Source: Sphingomonas sp. Leaf22 (lineage in GTDB: Bacteria; Pseudomonadota; Alphaproteobacteria; Sphingomonadales; Sphingomonadaceae). From it: DNA of 64,000 nt. This document shows positions 1 to 8,100 of this stretch, piece by piece. The stretch's first letter is position 1, and every line of letters begins with the position of its first letter. The notes beneath the pieces were generated by a model. That model was not told where the DNA came from. It saw only the letters and a program-made list of their open reading frames with translations, and ran no database searches. Where the stretch lies: assembly GCF_001421715.1 (NCBI RefSeq), contig NZ_LMKP01000023.1:1-64000 (forward strand), in the 5' to 3' direction. Position numbers and translations under genes: made by a program.

Positions 1-30
1 TGAGCTGCTGCCGGTCTGGTAGACACGAGG

Positions 31-891
31 TTAAGCTACCTGCGCCTGCCGCTCGAAGTCCATGGGGCTGAGATAACCCAGGGTCGAGTGGCGTCGCGTT
101 GGATTGTAGAAGCGCTCGATGTAGTCGAACACGTCTGCCTTTGCGTGATTGCGCGTGCGGTAGGTCTTACGTCCGACCCGCTCGGTCTTCAGCGAGGAGA
201 AGAAGCTCTCCATCGCCGCGTTGTCCCAGACGTTGCCCGACCGGCTCATCGAGCAGGTCACGCCGTTGTCGGCCATCAGCCGTTGGAACTTCTCGCTCGT
301 ATATTGGCTGCCCTGGTCCGAGTGGTGCAGCAGAGCGTCGGGCTTCCCGCGCCGCCAGATCGCCATCATCAGCGCGTCGGTGACGAGCTGGGCTGCCATG
401 GTGTCGCTCATCGACCAGCCGACCACCCGGCGCGAGAACAGGTCGATGACGACGGCGACGTATAGCCACCCTTCCGCGGTCCAGATGTAGGTGAAGTCGG
501 CGATCCACTTCTGGTTTGGCGCCTCGGCCGTGAACTGGCGGTCGAGGAGGTTGCCGGCGATGATGGACCGCAGACCGTCGTCCTTCGGCAGACCACGACG
601 CCGGGGTCGAGCCTTCAGGCCATGAACACGCATCAGCCGCTCGACACGATGCAAGCCACATGAGAGGCCTTCGGCCAGAAGGTCGTGCCAGACGCGGCGT
701 GCACCGTACGTCCTATAGCTGGAGATGAAGCTGGCCCGGACCCTGGCCCCGAACTCCTCATCGTTCCGGGCACGGGTACTGGGCGCCCGAACCAGCCATG
801 CATGAAAGCCGCTGCGCGAAACACCGAGCGCTTCGCAGATCCACGACACCGGCCAGATCCCTCGGTGCTTCGCGATGAACTCGAACCTCAT
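31..891 (-). CDS. IS3-family transposase OrfB (DDE integrase domain)
   Basis: This is the catalytic half of the IS3 transposase, normally made as an OrfAB fusion by -1 ribosomal frameshifting. The 286-residue frame has an HTH_21-like N-terminal part (about 1-90) and an rve integrase core (about 125-280). The DDE triad is visible as D132 (ADFTY), D192 (HHSDQGSQY) and E228 (NAAMESFF), with the D-to-E spacing of 35 residues typical of the family. It overlaps orfA by 4 bases. A run of seven A residues near the end of orfA (about 921-927 on the plus strand as T) is a plausible slip site for making the fusion protein. Confidence 0.93.
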   Translation of the reverse strand: MRFEFIAKHRGIWPVSWICEALGVSRSGFHAWLVRAPSTRARNDEEFGARVRASFISSYRTYGARRVWHDLLAEGLSCGLHRVERLMRVHGLKARPRRRGLPKDDGLRSIIAGNLLDRQFTAEAPNQKWIADFTYIWTAEGWLYVAVVIDLFSRRVVGWSMSDTMAAQLVTDALMMAIWRRGKPDALLHHSDQGSQYTSEKFQRLMADNGVTCSMSRSGNVWDNAAMESFFSSLKTERVGRKTYRTRNHAKADVFDYIERFYNPTRRHSTLGYLSPMDFERQAQVA

Positions 892-1184
892 ATCGAGTCC
901 CTGGCGAAGTAGGCCGCCGCTTTTTTTAAGATGTCGCGCTCCGCCTTCATCCTGGCAAGCTCGCGGCGCAGCCGCTCAATCTCCTGCTGCTCCGGCTTCA
1001 TCACGCCGTGCCCGGGAAACGCTGATCCCGGATCGGCCGCCTGCTCGCGAACCCACTTGCGCAGCACGTTCTCATGCAGGTCCAGATCGCGGGCCGCCTG
1101 CGATACCGACACCCCGCGTTCCCGAACCAGCTTCACCGCCTCGAGCTTGAACTCGCGGCTGAACTTCCGTCGTTGCATCTCCAT
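888..1184 (-). CDS. IS3-family transposase OrfA (DNA-binding subunit)
   Basis: A 98-residue protein with the HTH_Tnp_1 pattern of IS3 OrfA. Residues 5-50 (RRKFSREFKLEAVKLV onward) form the helix-turn-helix that binds the terminal repeats. Residues about 63-92 carry leucine-rich heptads that would mediate dimerisation and end in the conserved ERDILKKAAA segment. The lysine codons of that segment are the slippery A-run used for frameshifting into orfB. The gene is intact and starts about 55 bases inside the right end of the element. Confidence 0.92.
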   Translation of the reverse strand: MEMQRRKFSREFKLEAVKLVRERGVSVSQAARDLDLHENVLRKWVREQAADPGSAFPGHGVMKPEQQEIERLRRELARMKAERDILKKAAAYFARDSI

Positions 1185-1339
1185 CCTCCGGTTCCGAAAA
1201 ACACCTTATCTCGGTGTCCACGAAACCGGCAGCAGCTCAGTCGAGCTTGAACTCGCGGCTGAACTTCCGTCGTTGCATCTCCATCCTCCGGTTCCGAAAA
1301 ACACCTTATCTCGGTGTCCACGAAACCGGCAGCAGCTCA
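1141..1339. repeat. Tandem 99-bp duplication of the IS right end
   Basis: Bases 1141-1239 (start of orfA plus the terminal inverted repeat) are repeated without a visible mismatch at 1241-1339, separated by one G. The second copy is therefore an orphan IS end directly abutting the complete element, in the same orientation. It could be a relic of an earlier copy, into whose end the present element inserted, or a local duplication. Confidence 0.95.
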
Positions 1340-1548
1340 CTGAGAGGACACCAGCGATCGCTGAACGACCGCAAGCGGGTCGAATAAGCCTCCATCGTAG
1401 TAACGCCGATCCGATCCCGACGTCGGCCTTGTTGGCCAACACTTCGGTAAGCGCCGCTTCGATCGCGATGCACGCCCCGTCGTCGATTGCTCAGCGGAAG
1501 CACTGTGCCCGTCTCGCTCGAAGCATAGCTCCCTGTCAGTCAGCACCG

Positions 1549-3294
1549 TCACGCGGTGGCATCGCCTTTTGTGTTGCCACCGTTAAGTGCGGCCGGTTGC
1601 TTGCGTTGTGACTGCACGGCGGCACCATTGGCGCGCGCACTGTCCGATCCGCTTCCCGCCAACATGCCGTTGAGCGACCCGCCGGTCATACCGAGTTCGG
1701 CCATCAGCCCGTCGATCAGCGGACCGCCGACGCGGTAGCGCATTGCGGCGGCAACAGCGGCATCGGCGAGGTTCGTCTGGCCGCCGCCGGACGACTCCGC
1801 TCCCGGGGCGTCGCCGTGCAGGCCACGGGCGTCGAGAATGCTGATCTTGTCGATATTCTCCATGGGCTTGCTGGCGGCTGCGATGATCGCGGGCAGGGCG
1901 TCGAGCATCGCCCTGCGGATGAGCAGCGCGGTCTGGCTGTCGCTCAGCAGGTTGGTGGCTTCGTTGAGCGAAGCCTGACCGGCGGCATCGACCTTGAACG
2001 CCGCCTCGCGGCCCTCGGCGCGGGCCTTTTCGGCATCGGCCTCGGCGGTGGCTTCGGTGCGCAGCGCGCTCGCCCGGGCTTCGGCGGCTTCCTTTTCGGC
2101 GGTGGCGGCGACGGTGATCTGCACCGCTTCCTCCTGCGCGCGCTGGGTGGCGGCGATGACGGCGACGTTCTTGTTGCGGTTGGCGATCTCGGTCGCCTTG
2201 GCGGTCGCGACGCTTTCCTCGGCCCGTACGGCGAGTGCGCGCGCTTCGTTGGCGGCGGCCGTCGCGGTCGATTCCTCCTCGGATTTCTGCGCGGTCTGTA
2301 CCGCCGTCGTGATGCGCGCGATCTCGATCGTACGGTCGCGCTCGATCGTCGCGGTCTGGATCGCGCCGTCGCGTGCGATGGTGGCGGTCTGGATGATCTT
2401 GTCGGCCTCGGTCTGCGCAACCGTCTGCGCCTGGGTGGCGGTGATGCGCGCGATCTCGGCGAGGCGGGTCTGTTCGGCCGCCGCGGTGGCGATGGCGGTT
2501 GCCTGTTCGGCGCGGCGGGCGGACAGCGTCTGTTCCTGTGTCAGCCGCGCCTGTTCCGCGGCCTGTGCGATTTCGAGCGACTGGTTGTTCGCCTCCAGGT
2601 TGCGCTGTTCGATCTCGACGCGGTTGGTCGCGACGATGTCGTTGCGGATCTTCTTGCGCTCTTCGATCGTGCGGGTGAGCACCGTCAGACCCTCGGCATC
2701 GAAGGCGTTGTTCTCGTTGAAATGCTCGAACGCGGTCTGGTCGAAATGCGTAATGCTGACCGATTCCAGCTGAAAGCCGTTCATGTCGAGGTCGGTCATC
2801 AGCGCCTCCTGAACCTTCTGGATGAAGTCGGCCCGGTTGGCGTGGAGATGCTCCATCGTCATCGTGGCCGCGACCGAACGCAGCGCGGACACGAGCTTGC
2901 CGTCGAGCAGCGACTTCACCGCATCGGGGCTGTTGACCGAGTCCCCCAGCGTCTGTGCGGCGGCGGCGATCGATTCGGCGTCGGGCTTCACCTTGATATG
3001 GAACAGGCCGACGACGTCGACGCGCAGCTTGTCGAGCGTGATCAGCGCGTCCTTGTTAAGGCGCGAGACCTCCAGCTTCACCGTGGTCAAGCGGACCTGC
3101 ATGAGTTCGTGGAGCACGGGAATGACCATGATGCCGCCGTTCAGTACCACCTTCTCGCCGCCGAAACCGGTACGGATCAGCGCCACGTCCTTGGTCGCGC
3201 GGCGGTACAGCCGGGTCAGGATGATGCCGATCACGACGAACGCGATCAGGACGATGCCGGCGTAGATCAGGATATTCAGAAGCGATGCAGGCAT
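1549..3294 (-). CDS. Flotillin-like (SPFH domain) membrane protein, YqiK type
   Basis: Flotillins scaffold ordered membrane microdomains. Residues about 7-28 form a single N-terminal membrane anchor. An SPFH/Band-7 domain follows (about 30-210, with GFGGEKVVLNGG and later KLRVDVVGLFHIKV). Next comes a long coiled coil rich in Ala, Glu, Thr and Gln (about 200-420, repeated EIARITA/AEQ motifs), then a Gly/Ala-rich tail. The 581-residue length suits bacterial flotillins. It lies 23 bases downstream of a YqiJ-like gene on the same strand, the arrangement of E. coli yqiJK, so the two products probably act together in the inner membrane. Start ATG follows a GGGGGAGG-type ribosome site. Confidence 0.9.
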   Translation of the reverse strand: MPASLLNILIYAGIVLIAFVVIGIILTRLYRRATKDVALIRTGFGGEKVVLNGGIMVIPVLHELMQVRLTTVKLEVSRLNKDALITLDKLRVDVVGLFHIKVKPDAESIAAAAQTLGDSVNSPDAVKSLLDGKLVSALRSVAATMTMEHLHANRADFIQKVQEALMTDLDMNGFQLESVSITHFDQTAFEHFNENNAFDAEGLTVLTRTIEERKKIRNDIVATNRVEIEQRNLEANNQSLEIAQAAEQARLTQEQTLSARRAEQATAIATAAAEQTRLAEIARITATQAQTVAQTEADKIIQTATIARDGAIQTATIERDRTIEIARITTAVQTAQKSEEESTATAAANEARALAVRAEESVATAKATEIANRNKNVAVIAATQRAQEEAVQITVAATAEKEAAEARASALRTEATAEADAEKARAEGREAAFKVDAAGQASLNEATNLLSDSQTALLIRRAMLDALPAIIAAASKPMENIDKISILDARGLHGDAPGAESSGGGQTNLADAAVAAAMRYRVGGPLIDGLMAELGMTGGSLNGMLAGSGSDSARANGAAVQSQRKQPAALNGGNTKGDATA

Positions 3295-3317
3295 GGATGG
3301 CCTCCCCCGTTATAGTG

Positions 3318-3938
3318 TCAGATGGCGTGAAGCAGCGCGTCGGTATCCGGCAGCGCGTAGAACAGCGCACCCTCGCGGCGGACGAGCAGGGCAATTTCGC
3401 CCTGCGCGATGCTGTCGGTGTCGTGATGCGGCTCGACCATGACGAAATGCGCCTGGCCATGATGGTCAATGACCTTCGCACGGGCGGGCTGGCCGCGCTG
3501 GGCCGTACCTTCGAGAATAGTGCCCCGGCGGCGAAGCAGGTCGGTGCTGGAGATCACCGTCGTCTCAAAGCCGGGCATCAGCCTCGCGAGGCCGTTCGCG
3601 GCCAAGATATTGAGCAGGCCGCCGCCTACCACCGCGCCGCCGACCGCAAGGCTCCAATGAAGCGGCATGCCTAGCAACGTGGTCGCGACCTGCTGCACCG
3701 CGATGCCGACGAGCGTGAAGCACCCGAGTAGCGAGGTCAGCCAGATCAGCACCGGCAATTCGCCGCCGAGACCCAGCCAGTCGAGTACGCCGCCACTCTC
3801 GCCGTCCATCGCCAAATCGCCGTCAAGGTCGAGATGGCCTAGGCCCAGCCCAATGGCTTCGATCAGGCCGATCCCGATCATCACGACGAAAGCGATTGCG
3901 AACGGCGCATAGGCCGGCGTCAGGAAGATCGCGAACAT
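3318..3938 (-). CDS. YqiJ-like inner-membrane protein with OB-fold domain, flotillin partner
   Basis: A 206-residue protein with about three or four hydrophobic segments (about 8-32, 62-92 and 95-115) followed by a soluble C-terminal domain (about 125-206) that begins TDLLRRRGTILEG, as in YqiJ/NfeD-type OB folds. In E. coli and relatives, yqiJ precedes the flotillin gene yqiK and the OB domain is thought to accompany flotillin at membrane domains. The same order and short spacing are seen here. The function in this organism is inferred from that pairing. Confidence 0.82.
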   Translation of the reverse strand: MFAIFLTPAYAPFAIAFVVMIGIGLIEAIGLGLGHLDLDGDLAMDGESGGVLDWLGLGGELPVLIWLTSLLGCFTLVGIAVQQVATTLLGMPLHWSLAVGGAVVGGGLLNILAANGLARLMPGFETTVISSTDLLRRRGTILEGTAQRGQPARAKVIDHHGQAHFVMVEPHHDTDSIAQGEIALLVRREGALFYALPDTDALLHAI

Positions 3939-4445
3939 CAGCGCTGAGCGGGCGATAGCGCGCCGCGCGGCTGTGGCATTCCGATTTGGCCGATGCGGTC
4001 CATGCTATATTGCTCCCCGGACCGCAGGCTATACGCAGCATCGTTTGGCTGCAACGAAGACCGATGGAGACGCGACCAGTTTTGCGGGGATCAGCGTCGG
4101 CCTCCCACTATCGGCTTCTCGTCGATGTCGAGCCGCGGGCGGTGTTGCCTGGGGCGGTCAGCATCGTCGAACGATGCGCGCCGGGGAGAGCGGCAGACAG
4201 CGTGCGAAGCGATCGGCTGCAACAAGATGTCTCGACGATTGCACGAGTTGCACATGATCGAGCGGCATCATCGATCCCGGCAACAACTGGCCTGCTGGGC
4301 ATTCTCCCGCGAATCGGCCGGAAGGCCAGAGGTGCCGGAGCCGCGCGCTCCCGATAGCGAAGCCTGCCACGTCAACCCTACCATGGTTCGAGATGAATGA
4401 TCGTCCGAAGCTGAGGAGAGACAAGCGAAGTCCGAGTGACCGCAT
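3939..4445. other. Gene-free stretch upstream of yqiJ-like gene
   Basis: About 500 bases with no frame that resembles a known protein. It must hold the promoter for the yqiJ-yqiK-like pair near its left end. The short open frames on both strands look like chance. Next to the integrase remnant, it may be leftover mobile DNA. Confidence 0.5.
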
Positions 4446-4583
4446 GTGGGTCTGCTCAGACCTCCGTTCGTTCGGCAATTCCAAAGCGTTCTCTACATCG
4501 ACGCCTAGATAGCGCACGGTGCTATCGATCTTTGCGTGACCGAGGAAAATCTGAACGGCGCGCAGATTACCGGTCGCCTTGTA
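4446..4583 (-). pseudogene. C-terminal remnant of a tyrosine recombinase/integrase
   Basis: Within a longer minus-strand frame, about 45 residues match the end of phage-type integrases: the segments TGNLRAVQIFLGHAKIDST and VRYLGVDVENALEL correspond to the family box with the catalytic H (LGH) and Y (RYLG). Nothing upstream resembles the rest of an integrase, and the continuation after this segment looks random, so only the C-terminal end survives. It marks past integration of a mobile element in this region. Confidence 0.8.
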
Positions 4584-4716
4584 GTCGGTGCCAATAACGT
4601 AATCGATCGCAGCGCGTCCGCAGGTTGGAAACGTGGCGAACGCCTCATCATTCGGACACACTCGCAATCGTCCGATACCGACGACCGCAACGGCGCTGCC
4701 CGATGTTAAGTTTGAG

Positions 4717-5631
4717 TCAGCGTGCCAATCCGATGATCGCTGTGCCAACATAGCCTTCAGTAACCGATCCGGTCAGTGCAGGCGTCTGTTGCGCGATCTG
4801 CGCGGCAGTATTGTCGCCGAAGACATTGTCGTTAGCGGTCGACACGCGCGAATAGTTTGCGACGCTGCTGCTGTAGAGTGCCGAGCCGCTATAGATCGCG
4901 CTGCATGCCGCCGTTGGCATCGCGAGCTGCGAGGTGAGCGACGCAAACCGCCCGCTGGTCGCCACCGCCGCGCTCGAGAATATTTCGAAATGCATGTGCG
5001 GGAAACGACCGGCATAGCAGCCGGGAAAGATGGTGGTGAAGGTCACCTGCCCATTGGCATCGGTGACCAGCGCCCCGCGCAGCCAGCTCTCGCCGGCCAC
5101 GTCGTACAGCGAATAGCGGCCCTGCGCATCGCAATGCCATAGATACACCAGATAGCCGGCGAGGGGCGCACAGGCGGCGTTCACGTTGGCAACGGTCAGC
5201 GTCAGCTTGAGCGCGACCCCCGACGCCGTAGTTGTCGATCCGTTCAGAAAGCTCGACCGAATGTCACTGCGGACGACGCCGCTTGCAGTCAGCACGTTCG
5301 AGGTCGATCCGTTCGACGTATTGGTACCGTCCGCCGGATAGGGGCCGCCGGTTTCGGTCGGATCGACGAGGCAGGCACCGGTTGTCAGGGTCGTGGTGGC
5401 GGTAGCGGTGGGGGTTGGCGTGGCCGTCGGCGTGGGCGTTGCGGTAGCGGTGGTCGCAACGGTGCCGCTGCTGCTCCCGCTTGAATCGCTGCCGCATCCG
5501 GTCAGAAGTGCTGCGGTGCCCGCGCCGGCGAAGAGGCGCAGCGCGCGGCGGCGATCCGTGATCGCGGCGATCACCTTCAGGTCGTGGGCAAGGCCCAGGT
5601 CATGGTCTTCGATCGTGTGGTGCTGTGGCAC
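4717..5631 (-). CDS. Tat-type lipoprotein related to intradiol ring-cleavage dioxygenases
   Basis: The domain resembles protocatechuate 3,4-dioxygenase-type enzymes. The usual iron ligands can be aligned: Y172 (AQGRYS), Y205 (FPGCYAGR), H211 and H213 (PHMHFE). The N-terminus has a twin-arginine segment (TDRRRALRLF) and a lipobox ending at C46, followed by a Thr/Pro-rich linker (TPTPTATPTP), so the protein is probably anchored and extracytoplasmic. The GTG start at 5631 is preferred because AAGGAG lies 7 bases before it; an upstream in-frame ATG at 5682 lacks a site. Exported family members are common but their substrates are mostly unknown, so aromatic substrate and activity are not established. 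Confidence 0.82.
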   Translation of the reverse strand: MPQHHTIEDHDLGLAHDLKVIAAITDRRRALRLFAGAGTAALLTGCGSDSSGSSSGTVATTATATPTPTATPTPTATATTTLTTGACLVDPTETGGPYPADGTNTSNGSTSNVLTASGVVRSDIRSSFLNGSTTTASGVALKLTLTVANVNAACAPLAGYLVYLWHCDAQGRYSLYDVAGESWLRGALVTDANGQVTFTTIFPGCYAGRFPHMHFEIFSSAAVATSGRFASLTSQLAMPTAACSAIYSGSALYSSSVANYSRVSTANDNVFGDNTAAQIAQQTPALTGSVTEGYVGTAIIGLAR

Positions 5632-5727
5632 GGGGCGTCTCCTTGTTCGTGCCCATGCCCTGAACCCCGAACCGCTCCGCAATATTACACCGGGTCACGG
5701 TGATGTTGCAGCCTGTTGCAATCCGGT

Positions 5728-6987
5728 TCAGACGCGCGGCAGCACGACTTCGACCCGCCCGCCACGCTCGCCATGGCCAAGGATAACGCGCCCGCCATGG
5801 GCTTCGGTCAGCGACCGGACGATCGCCAGGCCGAGCCCGGTGCCGCCGGTCGCACGATTGCGCGACGGATCGCCGCGCACGAACGGTTCGAACAGCCGGT
5901 CGCCCAACGCCGGATCGAACCCTGGCCCATGATCGTCGATGCGGACCGTCACCGCATGCTCGTCGACCTGCCAGTCGACATGCCCTGCGTGACCGTAGCG
6001 CACCGCATTCTCGACCAGATTGGCAAAAAGGCGCCGCAGGCCTGCCGGATCGCCGCGCACCAGCACGCGCGGGCCATCATCGGTGGTCACCGGAACACCC
6101 GCGCCGGCCAGATCGTCGACGAGCGCGTCAAGAACGCTGCCCAGATCGACAGTGACATAGCCGGCATGGCGTTCGTCGCGGGCGAAGCGGAGCACATCGC
6201 CCAGCATCGCGCGCATTTCCTCGATATCGGCGACGGCGCGTAGCCGGGCGGTTTCGGGAAGTTGTTCGATCCAATAGGCGATGCGCGACAAAGGAGTACC
6301 CAAATCGTGCGCTATTGCGGCCAGCATAGCGGTGCGGTTGTCGGCATGGCCGGCAAGCCGCTCGTGCATTGCCGTGAGTTCCGCGCTCAACAGCCGGACT
6401 TCGCGCGGGCCATCGACCGGTGGTGGAGCGATGCCCGGTCGGGCCGCTCGCGCGCCCTGTGCCAGATCGCGTAGTGGCCGGGCGATCGCGCGTATGATCC
6501 ACCACGCGATCATCGCCATGCCCAGCATTGCCGCTGCCATCCCGCCGAGTGTCACCGACAGCCAGTGCCGGAACAGCCGATCGGGTGCGCTTCGCACGAC
6601 GCGCCAGCGCTTGCCGTCGTGCCAACCCAAGGTGAAGCCGCCCCGCAATGCTTCGCTGCCCCCACGCTCCGGTTCGGCATAATAGCCCCGCAGTTCGCCG
6701 CCCCCGATCATCCGCTGCAATCGTGCGTCGCGATCGGGATCGGGTCCTTCGCCGTCGCGCGGGATCGGCGCGCTGCCGGTCGATACGATCAGATCGGCCT
6801 CCCCAGCGCCGGGCAGCGGCATGCCGCGCAGGGCAGCGACGGCATCGTGCAACGCTACCGGGGCGGGGCGGGGCGGCGGTCCGGCGAAGGTTATCGCGAA
6901 CGTCACTGCCGTCGCTACGGTGATGGCGGCGATGACCAGCAGAAAGATGGGCACCGCGATAGACGGTACCGGGCGCGGGTGACTCAT
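5728..6987 (-). CDS. Sensor histidine kinase (EnvZ/OmpB type)
   Basis: Partner of the response regulator encoded just upstream; the genes overlap by 4 bases. The protein has membrane segments at about 10-34 and 143-165 flanking a periplasmic sensor of about 105 residues, and a HAMP region (about 165-215). The phospho-acceptor H227 lies in AIAHDLGTPLSRI. The HATPase_c domain (about 310-419) shows the N box (NLVENAVRYG), G1 (DHGPGFDP) and G2 (GGTGLGLAIV). The signal is unknown; the periplasmic domain shows no recognisable ligand-binding fold. Confidence 0.9.
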   Translation of the reverse strand: MSHPRPVPSIAVPIFLLVIAAITVATAVTFAITFAGPPPRPAPVALHDAVAALRGMPLPGAGEADLIVSTGSAPIPRDGEGPDPDRDARLQRMIGGGELRGYYAEPERGGSEALRGGFTLGWHDGKRWRVVRSAPDRLFRHWLSVTLGGMAAAMLGMAMIAWWIIRAIARPLRDLAQGARAARPGIAPPPVDGPREVRLLSAELTAMHERLAGHADNRTAMLAAIAHDLGTPLSRIAYWIEQLPETARLRAVADIEEMRAMLGDVLRFARDERHAGYVTVDLGSVLDALVDDLAGAGVPVTTDDGPRVLVRGDPAGLRRLFANLVENAVRYGHAGHVDWQVDEHAVTVRIDDHGPGFDPALGDRLFEPFVRGDPSRNRATGGTGLGLAIVRSLTEAHGGRVILGHGERGGRVEVVLPRV

Positions 6988-7778
6988 CCGCGAGTGACTT
7001 CGGCGGTGAACAAATAGCCTTCGTTGCGGATGGTGCGGATCAACTCCTCGCTACCCTCGCGAGCGAGCCTGCGCCGCAACCGGCTCATCTGCACATCGAT
7101 CGCGCGGTCGAAATGCTCGGCATTCACGCCGCGCGACAGGTCGAGCAACTGATCGCGGCTCAACACCCGCCGGGGATGTTCGATCAGCGCGAGCAACAGG
7201 CGGAACTCGCCATCGGACAGGTTGATCGCGACATCTTCCGGATCGAACAGTTGCCGCCCGGTGGTATCGAGCCGCCATCCGGCGAACCGGTGATAGTGGC
7301 GCGCCGGAGTGGCGGCGCTGGACGTTTCACTTCCCGCCGCGCGGCGCAGTACGGACCGCACCCGCGCCAGCAACTCGCGTGGGTTGGCAGGCTTCGCGAT
7401 ATAGTCGTCCGCCCCCAGTTCCAGCCCGACGATCCGGTCGATATCGGTCCCGATTACCGACTGGATGATAACCGACGGTCCCTTCGAACGGTCCATCGAC
7501 CGCAGGATCGATAGTCCATCCTCGCCCGGCATCATGACGTCGAGGACGATGAGGTCGTAGGTTCGTGTCGACATCGCCGCACGCATGCCCGCGCCATCGG
7601 CGGCGGTATCGACTTGATAGCCATGACCCTGCAGGAACGCCGCGGTCAACTCGCAGATGCCGGGATCGTCGTCGACGATCAGCAGAGCGGTGGTCAGATG
7701 CCCGTTTCCCATTGCAGTTTGCAGCATGTCCTCCATCGACCAGAGTACGGTAGCCGAAAGATCTCCAAACCGACACAT
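6984..7778 (-). CDS. OmpR-family two-component response regulator
   Basis: A receiver domain (acidic pocket IVDDDP, phospho-acceptor aspartate in LIVLDVMMPGEDG, lysine in AKPANPRE) is followed by a winged-helix Trans_reg_C DNA-binding domain ending with the RTIRNEGYLF motif typical of OmpR/PhoB proteins. The 4-base overlap with the kinase gene indicates translational coupling. The start is uncertain: the longest frame begins at 7778, but ATG codons at 7736 and 7712 would give the usual short lead before LLIVDDD. None has a clear Shine-Dalgarno. Targets are not visible, though the neighbouring GH26 or dioxygenase genes are possibilities. Confidence 0.9.
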   Translation of the reverse strand: MCRFGDLSATVLWSMEDMLQTAMGNGHLTTALLIVDDDPGICELTAAFLQGHGYQVDTAADGAGMRAAMSTRTYDLIVLDVMMPGEDGLSILRSMDRSKGPSVIIQSVIGTDIDRIVGLELGADDYIAKPANPRELLARVRSVLRRAAGSETSSAATPARHYHRFAGWRLDTTGRQLFDPEDVAINLSDGEFRLLLALIEHPRRVLSRDQLLDLSRGVNAEHFDRAIDVQMSRLRRRLAREGSEELIRTIRNEGYLFTAEVTRG

Positions 7779-8100
7779 ATTGCGACAAACAACGAAAATT
7801 TGCCGTTCTTCGCAGATTCTTGGATGGTCTGCTTTCCAATCGGCAATATGCTTTGGGTTCAGTCTAACCGTCCCGGTCAGCTAACAGGGATTTCGTTCAA
7901 TCAATGCCATTCGGAGAGAAGCTAAACGAGCGTCCGATCCTGGAAAGCCGGACGGGCAGTACGAATAGACAAGTTTGGGTTAAATCATCAGAATTATTGA
8001 CAGGCGGTCGATCTGGATATATTCTTACGTCCAGATGGCGTTGTTGCAGAAACGCTTGTCTTTATGTGGTTCTTGCTTCTACGATCCGGAGCATCATCGG
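7779..8100. other. Gene-free stretch between regulator and GH26 gene
   Basis: The left part must contain the promoter of the two-component operon. The right part contains a well-formed promoter-like signal pointing to the right with no gene after it (see 7997-8036). No coding frame here resembles a known protein. Confidence 0.5.
7997..8036 (+). promoter_or_regulatory. Orphan sigma70-like promoter with overlapping palindrome
   Basis: TTGACA at 7997-8002 and TATTCT at 8020-8025 are separated by exactly 17 bases. A 7-bp inverted repeat (ATCTGGA at 8011-8017, TCCAGAT at 8030-8036) straddles the -10 element, as an operator would. Transcription would run into the 3' end of the GH26 gene on the opposite strand. 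No sense gene follows, so this may be a relic of a lost gene or an antisense promoter. Confidence 0.45.

Larger units (their letters stand above)
1..1239 (-). mobile_element. IS3-family insertion sequence, apparently complete
   Basis: The element holds two overlapping transposase frames read on the minus strand. Its ends are imperfect inverted repeats: the first 15 bases (TGAGCTGCTGCCGGT) reappear inverted at 1225-1239, and the match continues with a few mismatches for about another 15 bases. The window starts at the first repeat base, so the left target flank cannot be seen and target duplication cannot be tested. Length (about 1.24 kb), two-frame layout and a slippery A-run fit an active-type IS3 element. 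Confidence 0.9.

Noticed and set aside
1340..1548. Minus-strand frames between the IS and the flotillin gene
   Set aside because: They run through the duplicated IS end or into the flotillin 3' end and show no homology; the stretch is treated as gene-free.
1816..3315. A 499-codon plus-strand frame
   Set aside because: Antisense to the flotillin gene; its repetitive composition mirrors the Ala/Glu-rich coiled coil on the other strand.
8036..8049. GGCGTTGTTGCAGA resembling ends of some IS elements
   Set aside because: No partner inverted repeat or transposase is present nearby, and the motif is short.
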